Shown here: piece after piece, positions 49,717 to 61,041 of the stretch
Numbering within the stretch: position 1 is the first letter of the stretch
How the letters are laid out: each line of letters opens with the position of its first letter
NCBI RefSeq assembly: GCF_001281025.1
Contig: NZ_CP012646.1
Span: forward strand, 1,393,001 to 1,457,000
DNA from: Streptococcus mitis
GTDB lineage: Bacteria; Bacillota; Bacilli; Lactobacillales; Streptococcaceae
Reading direction: 5' to 3'
Length of the DNA stretch: 64,000 bases
Notes under the pieces: model-generated
The model's input: only the letters and a program-made list of their open reading frames with translations
What the model was told of the DNA's origin: nothing
The model's database searches: none
Made by a program: the position numbers and the translations under genes

Positions 49717-50430
49717 TCATTCGCTGTCAGGCAATTGAACATCTGCTACATTTTTACGAAGCATGAGAATACCGTCCCCCAGAGGTACTAATGTTGCAGT
49801 AAGCCCTGGATTGTCTAAGGTTGCATCAAATAGTCTTTGAAGTCCTCTGTATATAGTTCGCTGGCCACGACGGACTTCCATAATATCCTTAGCAACATCA
49901 CCACCTTGGAAAATATCATCCAAGACAACCACACCACCAATTTCCAAATGTTTGAGGATTTCTGGCAAAAAGACGATGTATTTAGACTTGGCTGAATCCA
50001 TAAAGACGAAATCATAGGACTCTGTCAAGGTAGATAAGATATCTACCGCATCTCCTTCTAGGAGCGTGATTTGCTTGCGACTGTCAAACTGGGCAAAATT
50101 TTCCTTGGCAAAACCAATCATTTCTGGATTGCGGTCAATGGTTGTAATCTTGGCCTTTGGCGCATGTTCCGCCATCAAGAGGGCTGAAAAACCGATAGCC
50201 GTCCCAATTTCCAGAATGTTTTTAGGTTGTATGGTTTCCATGAGAAAACGGAAATAAGCAACCGTTTCATGGGGAATAATGGGAATATTTTCCTTGCGGG
50301 CAAAGTCTTCCAATTCTTTCAAAGATCCTGTGACCTGCTTTTGGCGCTGACGCATCAAGTCTACAATTTCTTCCTTGACGACAGGGCGACGCATGTTATG
50401 GTTGGCATTTTTACTATATGATTCAACCAT
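49717..50430 (-). CDS. SAM-dependent O-methyltransferase (class I, CCoAOMT/YrrM type)
   Basis: 237 residues from MVESYSKNANHNM, the usual length; a longer frame (251 aa) begins inside pepF without a ribosome site. The SAM-binding motif is ILEIGTAIGFSALLMA, followed by TTIDRNPEMI, DFVFMDSAKSKYIVFLPEIL with a metal-binding Asp, and VVVLDDIFQGG. Relatives methylate catechols or, as TrmR, tRNA wobble uridine; YrrM/TrmR-type tRNA methylation is the likelier role in Gram-positives. Its ATG comes two bases after the pepF stop, so translation is coupled. Confidence 0.85.
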   Translation of the reverse strand: MVESYSKNANHNMRRPVVKEEIVDLMRQRQKQVTGSLKELEDFARKENIPIIPHETVAYFRFLMETIQPKNILEIGTAIGFSALLMAEHAPKAKITTIDRNPEMIGFAKENFAQFDSRKQITLLEGDAVDILSTLTESYDFVFMDSAKSKYIVFLPEILKHLEIGGVVVLDDIFQGGDVAKDIMEVRRGQRTIYRGLQRLFDATLDNPGLTATLVPLGDGILMLRKNVADVQLPDSE

Positions 50431-50431
50431 C

Positions 50432-52234
50432 TTATGCCATTCCCAATTTTTCAACAAGTGCTTCAAACTCATTTAAACGACGTTCAAAGACTGCAAAGGC
50501 ATCGTTGAGGTAGTCTTCCTTCTCCATATCAACTCCAGCTTTTCTCATGACATTAAGTGGATAGTCAGACTTACCTGCCTTGAGATAGTCGATATAGCGG
50601 TCACGGTCTTCTTGATTACCATGGACAATCTTTTCAGCCAAGGCTGAGGCTGCTGCAAAGCCAGTTGAATATTGGTATACATAGTAGTTATAGTAGAAGT
50701 GTGGAATGCGAGCCCACTCGTATTGGATTTCAGGATTGTCTTCCTTACTCAAACCATAATACTCTTGGTTCAAGTCTGCGTAGAGTTTATTTAGGAAATC
50801 ACTTGTCAAGACTTCTCCATTTTGGTCCGCTTGGTGGATAGCGTGTTCAAACTCAGCAAATTGAGTTTGACGGAAAACTGTCCCACGGAAACCATCTAGG
50901 AAGTTATTGAGAATAGCAAAGCGCGTTGCATCATCTTCCACTTCTTCCAATAATTTCTCCGTCAAGATATTTTCATTGGTAGTTGATGCAATCTCAGCCA
51001 AGAAGATAGAATAATCTCCGTAAACATAAGGCTGCGTTTCACGAGTATAGCTTGAATGCATACTGTGACCTGTTTCATGAACAAGGGTAAAGAGATTGTC
51101 TAGATTGTCCTGCCAGTTAAGAAGCATAAAGGCATTTGTATCGTAAGAACCACCAGAGTAAGCCCCTGAACGCTTGCCTTGATTTTCGTAAACATCAATC
51201 CAACGATCACTGAAGGCACGTTTAACACGGCTCAAGTAATCCTCACCCAAGACTGCCAAGGCATCTTCTGCCTTTTTCAAGGCTTCTTTGTAGGTAAAAC
51301 TATATTCAACAGATGAAAGCGGTGTGTAGACATCGTACATCTTAAGGTCTGAAATCCCCAAGATTTTTGAACGAAGTTCAAGGTAACGATGCAAGAGTGG
51401 CAAATGCTTGCGAACTGCTGCTACCAAATTGTCATAAACACTTTCTGGAACAAAATTAGCCGCTAGGGCTGCATGACGAGCACTCTTGTAGTTGCGAACT
51501 TTGGCACGGTAGTTTTGAACCTTAACATTGGTTTGCAAGGTTTTGGCATAGGTATGTTGGAATTGTTGATAAGTCGCATAAAGAGCTTGATAAGCACCAC
51601 GACGCACCTCACGATTTTTAGACTCCATCAAACGTGTGTAAGTTCCATGAGATAGCTGAACTTCCTTACCATCATCGTCAAGAACATAAGGGAAAACAAT
51701 ATCCGCATTGTCCAAGATAGCGAAGGTTTCACTTGCCGAACCAAAGATTTCTCCAGCTCCAGCCAATAGCTCTTCTTCGCGTTGTGAAAGAACGTGGTCC
51801 TTGCCTTGCAATAACTTGTCAAAATAGTGTTGATAAACCTGCAATTTTGGCTGAGCTTCTAAAAAGTCAGCATACTGCTTTTCACTGATTTCCATAAATT
51901 CAGGTTCATAGAATGAAAAGGCTTGGTCTAGCTGGCTATAGAGAGTCATGGCCTTGGCATAGTACTCTTGGTACTTGGCTTCACGTGTGTCTTGGTCATT
52001 CTTCATATGAGCATAAACGTAAAGCTTTTCCATTTGGCGTTCCATTTCAAGAGAAAATTCAGTAATTTCGAGTAGGCTATCCGCACTATCCAGGAGATGG
52101 CCTTCATACTGGGCTACTGTCTCCAATTGTTCTGTTAAATCTTTTAAGGCTTCTTCCCAAGCCTGGTCAGTTGGGTAGATCGTTGATAGATCCCATGTAT
52201 CTTTTTCATTTATTTCATGTCTTTGTAATACCAT
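50432..52234 (-). CDS. pepF: Oligoendopeptidase F
   Basis: 600 residues of the M3 family. The zinc motif [11 protein letters not shown] (HExxH) lies around residue 388, with the third ligand region [12 protein letters not shown] downstream. An N-terminal helical lobe precedes the catalytic domain. It is a cytoplasmic peptidase cutting short peptides of about 7-17 residues. It follows coiA by 18 bases, so late-competence transcription from the cin-box can continue into pepF, as in pneumococcus. Confidence 0.95.
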   Translation of the reverse strand: MVLQRHEINEKDTWDLSTIYPTDQAWEEALKDLTEQLETVAQYEGHLLDSADSLLEITEFSLEMERQMEKLYVYAHMKNDQDTREAKYQEYYAKAMTLYSQLDQAFSFYEPEFMEISEKQYADFLEAQPKLQVYQHYFDKLLQGKDHVLSQREEELLAGAGEIFGSASETFAILDNADIVFPYVLDDDGKEVQLSHGTYTRLMESKNREVRRGAYQALYATYQQFQHTYAKTLQTNVKVQNYRAKVRNYKSARHAALAANFVPESVYDNLVAAVRKHLPLLHRYLELRSKILGISDLKMYDVYTPLSSVEYSFTYKEALKKAEDALAVLGEDYLSRVKRAFSDRWIDVYENQGKRSGAYSGGSYDTNAFMLLNWQDNLDNLFTLVHETGHSMHSSYTRETQPYVYGDYSIFLAEIASTTNENILTEKLLEEVEDDATRFAILNNFLDGFRGTVFRQTQFAEFEHAIHQADQNGEVLTSDFLNKLYADLNQEYYGLSKEDNPEIQYEWARIPHFYYNYYVYQYSTGFAAASALAEKIVHGNQEDRDRYIDYLKAGKSDYPLNVMRKAGVDMEKEDYLNDAFAVFERRLNEFEALVEKLGMA

Positions 52235-52252
52235 TAGATTCCTCCATCCTTT

Positions 52253-53206
52253 CTATTCTACCATATTTTTCAAGAAATATTGCTGATAAAAGGCTGGTGG
52301 ATAGAGCTTTTGCCAACCATTTTGAGAATTTTCTTGGTAATAGGTTTGAAAATACTGATAATAGCGAGTCAAATCTTGCTCAATTTGGCAAAACTCACCT
52401 ACTAGAGGTCGAATTTGTGGATACCATTCTTTTAGTCCATAAGTCAGGAGATTTTCTCCCTTTTTATAGGCTTCTGCTTGTTCTTTCATCCAAATAGGAT
52501 TTTGATAATAGAGTTGTTGCCGGATATAACGACAGATGTCCTTATCCTGAGAAACACTAAAACTAGATATTTTTTGTTTCTTATAGGGAAGACGTAATAT
52601 CTCCAGTAGACTATCTTGTCCATAAGGAAATTCCTTGATTTGATAATGGAGTTTACGTCGGAGATCCTGGTGAATCAGGTATTTGAGTCTTAAAACCTGT
52701 TTTTCCTTGTCTACTTCCCAAACATAAAAGCCCATGTTTTGACTGAAATAGAGAAAACCTTCTTGCAGACGAGTCAAACGCTCCTTGAGCCACAGTTTTT
52801 CTCCCAACAACCACAGTACTTGGTAACCCTGACCACGATAGCCCTCACTACGCTCTTTAAGAACTTTTTGAGGCAAGGGACTACATTGAACCTCTAAAGC
52901 TAGATTGCCATTTACAAATACATCCGCAATCTGTTTAAGCTCTGGAAGAGGGTATTCTAATTGCACCTCTGCATCTTTTTTCAACCAGTGATAAAGTGAT
53001 TTTTTATTTTCTAGGTGTTCTGGACTTTCATTTTCAGAGGAAAAATCACAGTCTTTTAAGGTTTTGTGGGCAAAATGAGTCCGGACACTTGGTCCTTGAC
53101 GCAAACGGAGCTGACATCCACAAGCTGGGCAGGTGTATGCTTGCTTCTCAAGTTTATCCTCTAACACATTTACCAATTCTCCCCTAGAATCTCTCGCAAC
53201 AAACAT
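52253..53206 (-). CDS. coiA: Competence protein CoiA
   Basis: 317 residues. The N-terminus has a zinc-ribbon-like CPACGCQLRLRQG and RTHFAHKTL, followed by a nuclease-like segment (QIADVFVNGNLALEVQCS, an Asp and Glu-x-Gln variant of PD-(D/E)XK) and a helical C-terminal half. CoiA is a late competence protein needed for recombination of taken-up DNA. A perfect cin-box lies 22 bases upstream, so it is under the competence sigma factor SigX. Confidence 0.94.
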   Translation of the reverse strand: MFVARDSRGELVNVLEDKLEKQAYTCPACGCQLRLRQGPSVRTHFAHKTLKDCDFSSENESPEHLENKKSLYHWLKKDAEVQLEYPLPELKQIADVFVNGNLALEVQCSPLPQKVLKERSEGYRGQGYQVLWLLGEKLWLKERLTRLQEGFLYFSQNMGFYVWEVDKEKQVLRLKYLIHQDLRRKLHYQIKEFPYGQDSLLEILRLPYKKQKISSFSVSQDKDICRYIRQQLYYQNPIWMKEQAEAYKKGENLLTYGLKEWYPQIRPLVGEFCQIEQDLTRYYQYFQTYYQENSQNGWQKLYPPAFYQQYFLKNMVE

Positions 53207-53227
53207 GATTTCCCTCCTTTTCTATAC

Positions 53228-53235
53228 TATTCGTA
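53228..53235 (-). promoter_or_regulatory. cin-box (SigX/ComX promoter) of coiA
   Basis: Minus strand TACGAATA, preceded by a T-rich run TTTTTT, 22 bases before the coiA start; exact consensus. Confidence 0.9.
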
Positions 53236-53242
53236 AAAAAGA

Positions 53243-53270
53243 AAAAAGACCAGGAAATTTCCTAATCTTC
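53243..53270 (-). terminator. Terminator after tehB
   Basis: Minus strand hairpin AAGATTAGGAAA / TTTCCTGGTCTT with two G-U pairs, then TTTTTTC. The same T-run also precedes the coiA cin-box. Confidence 0.75.
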
Positions 53271-53278
53271 ATTCATGT

Positions 53279-54139
53279 TTATTTGATTTTCTTAGCTAGC
53301 ATGGTCGCAAAGCGTAGTTGAATACGATTGCCATTCTCATCGCGACGGTGAAGATGGCCAGGATTTTCATTGTACTTAACCAATTCCCAGTCCTTGTAAT
53401 AGTTTGCCAATTCTCCTTCTTTAAAGGTGAATGGGAAGTTCACAGAGCAAGGATAATCCTCCGTGTCCATAGCACAAACGATAAGATTGTAACCACCAAC
53501 ACTGGTTTTCTCCTGCATATTTTGAATAATAGCTGGAATGCGGTCCGCTTGTAGAAACATGAGAACAACAGTTGATACGATAAAATCATATTCTTGCCCA
53601 ATGCTGGCTGAATTGATATCGTAGAGACCAACAGGCATGTCCAAATCTTCTTGCTCCACAATGCTTTGCAAGATTTCAAGAGATAATTCATTTTGATCTA
53701 CAGCTGTCACATCAAAACCTTGCTGGGCTAGAAAGAGTGCATTACGGCCTTGACCACAGCCCAAATCTAAGGCTTTCCCTGGTTTTACTGTCTGCATAGC
53801 CTCTAAGACCTCTGAATGAACCCGATTGGTATTGTATTTTTTAGGGAAATAATCCTCAGGTTTACAATAAAATTCCAAATACCATTCCACATCGTCTGTT
53901 ACAGCCTCCACTCGGTGCCAGGCTTGTGGTTGTGCCATGGGATTCTCAGCCCCTGCTTCAAAGAGGTGCTCAGCTAAAACCTCACCATATTCTGTCAATT
54001 CAATAAACTTGAGAGTTCCCTTCAAAACAGTAATTTTCCCCCAAGTCCCAACCTTGGTATTGTGTTTCTGCTGAACAGCCTCTGGCATGGTTTCTTTAGT
54101 CCACAAAGGCATACGTTTATAGGCAACTAGTTTTTCCAT
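53279..54139 (-). CDS. tehB: TehB-type SAM methyltransferase with N-terminal cupin (DUF1971)
   Basis: 286 residues from [13 protein letters not shown]; the ATG two codons earlier sits inside the ribosome site AGAGGA. Residues 1-90 or so are a DUF1971/TehB-like cupin domain ([21 protein letters not shown]). Residues 100 on hold a class I methyltransferase with [15 protein letters not shown] and [13 protein letters not shown]. TehB homologues confer tellurite resistance by methylation; the natural substrate in streptococci is unknown. It follows smpB by 15 bases. Confidence 0.88.
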   Translation of the reverse strand: MEKLVAYKRMPLWTKETMPEAVQQKHNTKVGTWGKITVLKGTLKFIELTEYGEVLAEHLFEAGAENPMAQPQAWHRVEAVTDDVEWYLEFYCKPEDYFPKKYNTNRVHSEVLEAMQTVKPGKALDLGCGQGRNALFLAQQGFDVTAVDQNELSLEILQSIVEQEDLDMPVGLYDINSASIGQEYDFIVSTVVLMFLQADRIPAIIQNMQEKTSVGGYNLIVCAMDTEDYPCSVNFPFTFKEGELANYYKDWELVKYNENPGHLHRRDENGNRIQLRFATMLAKKIK

Positions 54140-54154
54140 CTTCATTTCCTCTTT

Positions 54155-54622
54155 TTATCGCTGATTAACAGCTTTCATAACACGCGCGATGTCGCGGTTT
54201 TGCTCACGTCGTTTGATAGACTCCCGTTTATCATAGTCATGCTTCCCTTTAGCTAAACCTAAAAGGAGTTTAGCGTAACCATCTTTGATATAGACCTTAA
54301 GGGGAACCAGGGTCATTCCTGTTCCTTTAGTCTCTTGTTCTAATTTTTGGATTTGTTTCTTATGGAGCAGGAGTTTACGACGACGTTCTGGTTCTTGGTT
54401 CCAGATATTGCCCTCTTCGTAAGGAGCAATATGAACATTGCTCAACCAGACCTCCCCATTTTTTACTTGGGCAAAGCCATCCTTGAGATTGATTCGAGCA
54501 GCTCGTACACTCTTGATTTCAGTTCCTGTCAGGACCATCCCTGCCTCTAGCGTATCTACGATTGTATAGTCGTGGCGCGCCTTTTTATTTTGTGCGACGA
54601 CCTTTCCCTCGCCCTTTGCCAT
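54155..54622 (-). CDS. smpB: tmRNA-binding protein SmpB
   Basis: 155 residues with the full SmpB fold: [36 protein letters not shown] and [19 protein letters not shown], the basic tail that enters the ribosomal decoding channel. With tmRNA it rescues stalled ribosomes. It begins 38 bases inside the 3' end of rnr. RNase R degrades tagged messages, so the tight overlap couples two trans-translation partners. Confidence 0.96.
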
Positions 54623-56939
54623 GCTTAGCTCCTTTCTTAGCTACTTCCTTATAAAAAGGATTCTTTCCTTTTTTCTTCTTGTCTTTTTGTGAATGCTTGC
54701 GCTTATCATTTGAGCGTCCTGATTTTCTCTTATCTTCCTTCTTATCTGAACGACGACTTGAACCACGCCCCCTGTCACTGCGATTAGACTGTTTTAAGCC
54801 TTTTTCAATCACATCAAACTCACTTGGGATATATGAGAAGTCAATTTCACCCGTCATCTTGTCGGCTCTTTCAACTCGGATACGAATCTGTTGCCCTACA
54901 CGGAAGGTTGTTCCTGATTTTTCTCCACGAAGAGTCAAATCACGTTCGTTGAAATGATAAAATTCAGGTAAATTAGTGATGTGAATCAAGCCTTCAACTG
55001 TGTTTGGCAATTCGACAAAGAGACCAAACTTGACAATGCTGGACACAACCGCATCGTACTCTTCACCCACGTATTCTTCCATGTACTCAGCCTTTTTCAT
55101 GGCTTCGACTTCACGCTCGGCCTCGATAGCTCGACGCTCACGGTTGGAAGACTGGGTCGCAATCTCTGGAATCACTTGTTCAAAATGCTCTGCTATTTCC
55201 TTAGAACGGCCGTAATCACGAATCATACGATGAACAAGAAGGTCTGGATAACGACGAATCGGACTGGTAAAGTGAGTGTAATAGTCAGCTGCTAATCCAT
55301 AGTGGCCGTGATTGTGCTCCGAATAGCGAGCCTGCTGCATGGAACGGAGAAGCATCATGGATAATACATCTGCATAAGGTTCTCCCTCAACAGCACTCAT
55401 GATGTCTTGGAGAGCCTCCTGGCTAATCTCACTAGCAGTCCCATAAATGCGCAAGCCAAAGCTTGAAGCATAATCAATAAACTTCTGAACTTTTTCTGCC
55501 TTAGGCTCCTCGTGAATTCGATAGATAAAAGGCAAATCCAACTTGCTGAAATGTTCGGCAACTGTTTCATTGGCCATCAACATGAAGGACTCAATCATGC
55601 GCTCGGCAACACCACGCTGACGAAGAACGATATCAACAGGCTTACCTTGTTTATCCACTAAAATCTTAGCTTCATTGGTATCAAAATTGAGGGCTCCACG
55701 TTTCACACGCATATTTTCTAAAGTTTCATGAAGCTTGGCCATGAGTTCGATACTAGGGACAATTTTCTGATATTCTTGTCTCTTTTCCTTGTCTCCAGCT
55801 AAGATATCATTGACATCACTATAAGTCATACGGAAACTTGTCTTGATAACCGTTTGTGTGATAGTGTAGTTGACTACACGACCATGTTTATCAATCTCCA
55901 TAATAGCAGATTGGGTCAAGCGGTCCACTTGCGGGTTAAGTGAGCAAATTCCATTTGATAGGCGTTCTGGAAGCATTGGGACCACACGGTCCGTCACATA
56001 GACAGAAGTCGCACGGTTAAGGGCTTCTTTATCAAGGGCAGAGCCTTCCGTCACATAGTAAGAAACGTCTGCGATGTGAACTCCAAGTTCGATATTTCCA
56101 TTTTTCAATGGTTTAATATGAACTGCGTCATCCAAATCCTTAGCATCTGCACCATCAATGGTAAAGATAATCTCATCTCGTAGATCAAGACGACCTTCCA
56201 TATCTTTTTCAGATGGAGCATCCGGTACTTTTTCTGCTTCCTTGACAACGGCTTCTGGAAATTCTGAGACAATGTCCATTGATTCCAAAACCTCAAGGAC
56301 ATCAATTCCGACATCCGTTGAATGTCCCACCACATCGAGGACACTAGCGACAAAGAAATCATGTTTCTTGCTTGGGTATTTGTCGATAAAGACCTTAAGA
56401 ACTTCGGTTCCCTCGAGTTTAAGAGCTGGTTTCTTAACATAGATGGGTTGACTGATTTTCTGATTTTTCGAACGGATGTAACCAGCATACTTAGGTTTTT
56501 CCTGATCGAGAACGATTTGGCCGACAACTGTTGTCAAGCTGTGTTCTAATATATCAATAATTTTGGCTTCTGCTGCTGTTCCCTTATTGCGGTCAGCTAC
56601 TTTCTTAATCACGACCTCAACGGTATCACCATCAATAGCATAATTGACATCGTTTTTTCCTACAAAAAGGTCGTCCTCCTCGCCTTCCAGACTAACAAAG
56701 CCAAATCCATTTTTATGAGCATGAAAAATCCCCTTGAGAGTAATCTCATGTTTTTTCTTGACTTCCAAGGTCAGACTTCCATCTTCTTCAAAGCGAATCT
56801 GGTGCTTTCTTTCCATTAGGGACAAGGTTTTAATCAACTCACGAAAATCCTTGGACCCGTCTTTTCCCAAAGCCTGAGCCAAGTCATTGACAGTCACCTT
56901 TCCCTTGTCTTGTAAATATTCTTTTATTCTATCTTTCAT
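54585..56939 (-). CDS. rnr: Ribonuclease R
   Basis: 784 residues. An N-terminal winged helix, cold-shock domains ([17 protein letters not shown]), the RNB catalytic domain with the Asp cluster in [13 protein letters not shown] and [16 protein letters not shown], an S1 domain (residues about 620-700), and a very Lys/Arg-rich tail. It degrades structured RNA 3' to 5' and works with SmpB-tmRNA. The gene overlaps smpB by 38 bases. Confidence 0.95.
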
Positions 56940-57001
56940 ATTTTCTTTCTAGATTTTTTATTTTCTTTTACTGTAAAACCTTCTAACATATCTTTTAAAA
57001 A

Positions 57002-57030
57002 TAAAAAGAGGCAAAGACCTAGTCCTGCCC
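57002..57030 (-). terminator. Terminator after secG
   Basis: Minus strand GCAGGAC / GTCTTTGC hairpin followed by CTCTTTTT; about ten bases after the secG stop. Confidence 0.6.
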
Positions 57031-57039
57031 ATTATTTTC

Positions 57040-57273
57040 TTATCTACTTGATAATACCGTCAATGCTAAGGCAATGGCTAGCCAGAAAAAGACTAAAATC
57101 CCTGTCAAACGCTGCATTACAGCTTCAAAACCGCGTGCTTTACTGCGTTCAAACAAATCACCTGAGCTGGCATCAAATACATTGCTGGATTGGTTTTTAG
57201 TTGGTTGCATGAAAATCGCAATCACAATCACAACAGATAATACTAATAAAATGGTTAATAATAGGTTATACAT
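57040..57273 (-). CDS. secG: Preprotein translocase subunit SecG
   Basis: 77 residues: two membrane helices (about 4-23 and 55-75) joined by a hydrophilic loop (PTKNQSSNVFDASSGDLFERSKARGFE), the standard SecG form. The small subunit of the SecYEG channel. Begins 40 bases after rpmG and precedes rnr, the common Firmicute order secG-rnr-smpB. Confidence 0.92.
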   Translation of the reverse strand: MYNLLLTILLVLSVVIVIAIFMQPTKNQSSNVFDASSGDLFERSKARGFEAVMQRLTGILVFFWLAIALALTVLSSR

Positions 57274-57312
57274 ATCAAACTCCTTAAAATCCTTATTATT
57301 TTACCATAAAAT

Positions 57313-57462
57313 CTACTTAGATTCAAGATGTAGGGTTACTTTTCTTTCCTTGGGACAATACTTTAAAACCTCGATCTTGTCTGGATGGGTTTTTGAATTT
57401 TTACTGGTTAGGTAATTGATACTGCCACAAGAGGAGCATTTGAGATTAATTTTTACTCGCAC
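57313..57462 (-). CDS. rpmG: Ribosomal protein L33 (bL33)
   Basis: 49 residues, starting [20 protein letters not shown] from a GTG whose ribosome site AAAGGAAA lies four bases upstream. The zinc-ribbon Cys9 and Cys12 and Cys36 (in KYCPKERK) show a cysteine-bearing L33 type; streptococci usually carry more than one L33 gene. The G of the GTG is the last base of the pmrA stop codon, so the two are translationally coupled. Confidence 0.9.
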
Positions 57463-58661
57463 TAGATTTCCTTTACTTTTAATAATGTTCGAAATTGAAG
57501 CAGGTTAAAGAGACAACTAAAGGCAACACAAAGGCTTGTCGCATAAAAGACTGCATGGTAGCCAAATTGACCTGCTACTGCAGAACCTGCCATGGGACCA
57601 ACGACACCTCCCAGATAAAAGAATACCTGATTGAAGGCAAAGACCCTCGAAATGCCGGCTTTGGGAGTCATTTTGCTGAGTAGGGCATTAACCCCGGGAA
57701 TCAAGGCACCGGTTCCAAGTCCAAAGAGGAAACGATAAAGTCCTAGTTGAAGGGGGCTAGAGGCATTGGCACAGAGGAGATAGATGATGACTGAATAAAA
57801 CTGGGCGACAACCAAGAGGCGATGGTTGCCCACCTTGTCACCTAGCTTTCCCATAACTCCTGCACTCATCATACTGGAAAAGCCCATACTGGATACAATC
57901 AAACCAGAGACAAAAAGAAGATTCTCTGTCTGGCCTAAGTCGCGTACATAAAGAGCTAAGATAGGGCCGATTGATTGGGCTGAAAATTGGATGACAAAAC
58001 TGGTCAGAAAGAGGTTGACCAAAAGATAGGGATATTTAACTGATGTAAACAATTCCTTTGTTGGAATAGCCTTTTCCTTGGCTACTGGTTGAAAATCTTC
58101 CTTGATAAAGCAAATAGTTAAAACAGCAGCTAAGAATAGAAAACTACCAACCAGTAAGAAAACAGTACGAATGCCAAATAATTCTGCGATAAAGCCACCA
58201 ATAAAGGGACCCGTTAGAGTACCTGCAACTACGCCTGTAGACAAAGTACCTAAGGCAGTTCCTGATTTCTCCTTTGGAACCTGACTGGCTATCAAGGCCG
58301 TTGCATTGGGAACAAAACCCGCAAATACACCATTCAGTAAACGAAGAAAGATTAACCAATAGATATTTGGCACAAAGGCCAAGCCTCCCATAGTAATGGT
58401 CATGGCCATCCCGGCTCGAACCATCATGGGTTTTCGACCGTATTTATCAGCAAGGATACCCCAGATAGGAGAAAAGAGTGCTGCGGAAATAGCAGAGACA
58501 GAAATAGCTAAGCCTGCATAAAAAGCGACTTGCTCACTCCCTACACCTAGATTTTCCACAAAGATGGGCATAAAAGGCACAACCAAAGAAATACTGGCTC
58601 CTGTCAGAAAATTACCAAACCAGGCAATGCGCAGATTATCCTTCCAGTTAATCTCTGTCAT
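57462..58661 (-). CDS. pmrA: MFS multidrug efflux transporter PmrA
   Basis: 399 residues from [14 protein letters not shown], with GGGAGGT at proper spacing; the longer upstream reading lies inside coaE. Twelve membrane segments; the MFS loop is [15 protein letters not shown] (residues about 74-88), followed by motif C-like [14 protein letters not shown]. In pneumococcus the homologue has been linked to fluoroquinolone efflux; its real importance is debated. It overlaps coaE by 14 bases and rpmG by one. Confidence 0.9.
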
Positions 58662-59253
58662 CTTGCTTACCTCCCTCAAGCAGGGAGAACACCTGAGTAA
58701 GAAGCTGGTCCTGATTTCCATTGTTGTCTAGAACATGGCTGGCCAAATCTTTCTTTTTCTCTAAAGGCCACTGGGCTGCCAGACGAGATTCAGCTTCATC
58801 TTTAGACAACTGGTCCCTTTTCATTAAGCGTTCTACTTGGACATCTCGGTCCACATAGACCAACCAAGTCTCATCAAACCAAGCGCTGTAGGCCTGCTCA
58901 AAAAGTAGGGGAATATCCATGAAGAAAATCTCTTCTGTCTGAGCCAACTGGTCTCTCAACGTAGCTAGTTCCTCACGGATAATCTCTCCTTGGATTTGCT
59001 TAGACCATTCTCGTTCTTCAGGATTTGAAAAGATAAGACTAGCTAGGAGAGGGCGATTGAGTTCTCCATTTTCTAATACAATTTCTTGACCAAAGTGCTG
59101 GACTAGAGCTTCAAACAGACGACCACTAGGTTCCTGTAGTTGGTGGACGACTGCATCAGCATCCACCACTTGAAAGCCTTGCTTTCTTAGAAAATTTGTC
59201 ACGGTTGACTTACCAGAGGCAATTCCCCCAGTGATTCCGATGATTTTTCCCAT
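58648..59253 (-). CDS. coaE: Dephospho-CoA kinase
   Basis: 201 residues from MGKIIGITGG; the nine-codon extension upstream lies in mutM. Walker A is GGIASGKST (residues 9-17), with DADAVVHQL, the CoA-binding lid and DQLSKDEAESRLAAQWPLEKK. It performs the last step of coenzyme A synthesis. Its ATG shares a base with the mutM stop (TGATG) and its end overlaps pmrA by 14 bases. Confidence 0.95.
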   Translation of the reverse strand: MGKIIGITGGIASGKSTVTNFLRKQGFQVVDADAVVHQLQEPSGRLFEALVQHFGQEIVLENGELNRPLLASLIFSNPEEREWSKQIQGEIIREELATLRDQLAQTEEIFFMDIPLLFEQAYSAWFDETWLVYVDRDVQVERLMKRDQLSKDEAESRLAAQWPLEKKKDLASHVLDNNGNQDQLLTQVFSLLEGGKQDDRD

Positions 59254-60077
59254 CAGCCCCTCCTTTGGCACTGAGGACAAAAGTGAGTTCCTCGTCCGCC
59301 TAGTTGGATTTTCTCAATGATAGTACCACAACGTGAACATTCTTGACCAGCCTTGTCATAGACTTGATGAAAATCCTGCATGGTTCCATCTTCCCCAAAG
59401 GCATTGGTATAGGTCCGAATGGTAGAACCACCTTTTTCAACAGCCTGTCCCAAAACAGCGATGGTCTGGTCATGAATGGCAGTCGCTTCTTCTGCTGTCA
59501 GAGTCTGGGAAGGTCTAGCTGGATGAACCTGAGCTCGCCAAAGAACCTCATCCACATAGATATTGCCAAGTCCAGCTACCAAGGTCTGGTCTAGAAGATG
59601 GGATTTGATAGGTTTTTTGGACTTAGCTAGGGCAGTTTGAAAGACCTGCAAATCAAAGTCTTGTTCGCTTGGTTCAGGTCCTAGTTTTTTAGAAAGAAAG
59701 TAGACTTCCAAAAGGTCAGGCGCCAAGAGTTCCATAGTACCAAACTTGCGAACATCCTCATAAACAAGCGTGCCACCATCCGCAAACTGGAAGAAAATAT
59801 GAGCATGCTTGCGTTCAGGCACTTGGTCTGGATAGTAAAAATACTTGCCCTCCATCCGCAAATGGGAAATCAAGATCTTGTCTGTCAGGTAGAAAAGCAA
59901 ATATTTACCACGACGTCCCATTGACTCAACAATCTGACCAGGCACTTCCTTTTGAAACTCGTCCAAATCCGTCTTAATCATCTTGGGATAACGAATTTCC
60001 ATACTCGAAATCTTCTTACCCAAAATCAATTTTTCTAAGCCACGGCGAACAGTTTCAACCTCTGGTAATTCAGGCAT
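59253..60077 (-). CDS. mutM: Formamidopyrimidine-DNA glycosylase (Fpg/MutM)
   Basis: 274 residues from MPELPEVETVRRGL, where Pro2 and Glu3 are catalytic once the Met is removed; the 14-codon extension upstream would block that function. The C-terminal zinc finger is CSRCGTIIEKIQLGGRGT, then HFCPQCQ. It excises 8-oxoguanine and opened-ring purines and cuts the abasic site. It follows era with 48 bases between and is coupled to coaE. Confidence 0.95.
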   Translation of the reverse strand: MPELPEVETVRRGLEKLILGKKISSMEIRYPKMIKTDLDEFQKEVPGQIVESMGRRGKYLLFYLTDKILISHLRMEGKYFYYPDQVPERKHAHIFFQFADGGTLVYEDVRKFGTMELLAPDLLEVYFLSKKLGPEPSEQDFDLQVFQTALAKSKKPIKSHLLDQTLVAGLGNIYVDEVLWRAQVHPARPSQTLTAEEATAIHDQTIAVLGQAVEKGGSTIRTYTNAFGEDGTMQDFHQVYDKAGQECSRCGTIIEKIQLGGRGTHFCPQCQRRG

Positions 60078-60125
60078 AAGTCCTCCTTCTGTAAAAACAA
60101 GAAGCAGGCATGAGCCCACCTCTAC

Positions 60126-61025
60126 TTAGTATTCTTTTTCATTATAGCCAAAGTCAGCCAAATCTAGTTTTTTATCACGCCAGTTTTTCTTAACCTTGAC
60201 CCAAGTTTCTAGGAAGACCTTGTCTCCTAGCATGAGCTCGATATCACGACGGGCCATGCTACCAATTTTCTTAAGCATAGCGCCACCTTTACCGATGATA
60301 ATCCCTTTCTGACTATCGCGCTCCACCATGATGGTTGCACGGATGTGCACCTTGTCTGTCTCTTCGTCTCGTTTCATAGAATCCACAACTACTGCTACCG
60401 AATGCGGAATCTCTTCACGAGTTAGATGCAAGACTTTCTCGCGAACCATTTCTGAAACCAAGAAACGTTCTGGATGGTCTGTGATTTGATCAGACGGGAA
60501 ATACTGGAACCCTTCGTCCAAATTTTCACTCAAAATATCCACTAGACGAGAGACGTTATTTCCCTGAAGGGCTGAAATGGGTACAATTTCCTTAAAGTCC
60601 ATCTGATTACGGAAATCATCAATCTGAGACAAAAGCTGGTCTGGGTGAACCTTATCGATCTTGTTCACCACCAAAATCACAGGGACCTTGGCAGCCTTGA
60701 GACGCTCGATAATCATATCGTCCCCCTTACCACGCGCTTCATCAGCAGGTACCATAAAAAGAACGGTGTCCACTTCACGAAGGGTACTGTAGGCAGACTC
60801 CACCATGAAATCTCCAAGGGCCGTTTTAGGCTTATGAATCCCTGGTGTGTCGATAAAGACAATTTGCTCCTTATCGGTCGTGTAAATTCCCATGATTTTG
60901 TTGCGCGTTGTCTGCGCCTTGTCACTCATGATGGCAATCTTTTGCCCCATAACGTGATTTAAAAAGGTTGACTTCCCAACATTGGGACGTCCTAAAATGG
61001 CTACAAAGCCTGATTTAAAAGTCAT
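60126..61025 (-). CDS. era: GTPase Era
   Basis: 299 residues. GTPase motifs GRPNVGKS (residues 11-18), DTPGIHKPK and NKIDKV, then a C-terminal KH domain with [19 protein letters not shown]. Era binds 16S rRNA and helps assemble the 30S subunit. It follows dgkA by 16 bases, in the conserved order ybeY-dgkA-era. Confidence 0.97.
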   Translation of the reverse strand: MTFKSGFVAILGRPNVGKSTFLNHVMGQKIAIMSDKAQTTRNKIMGIYTTDKEQIVFIDTPGIHKPKTALGDFMVESAYSTLREVDTVLFMVPADEARGKGDDMIIERLKAAKVPVILVVNKIDKVHPDQLLSQIDDFRNQMDFKEIVPISALQGNNVSRLVDILSENLDEGFQYFPSDQITDHPERFLVSEMVREKVLHLTREEIPHSVAVVVDSMKRDEETDKVHIRATIMVERDSQKGIIIGKGGAMLKKIGSMARRDIELMLGDKVFLETWVKVKKNWRDKKLDLADFGYNEKEY

Positions 61026-61041
61026 AATTTCCTCTTACTGT

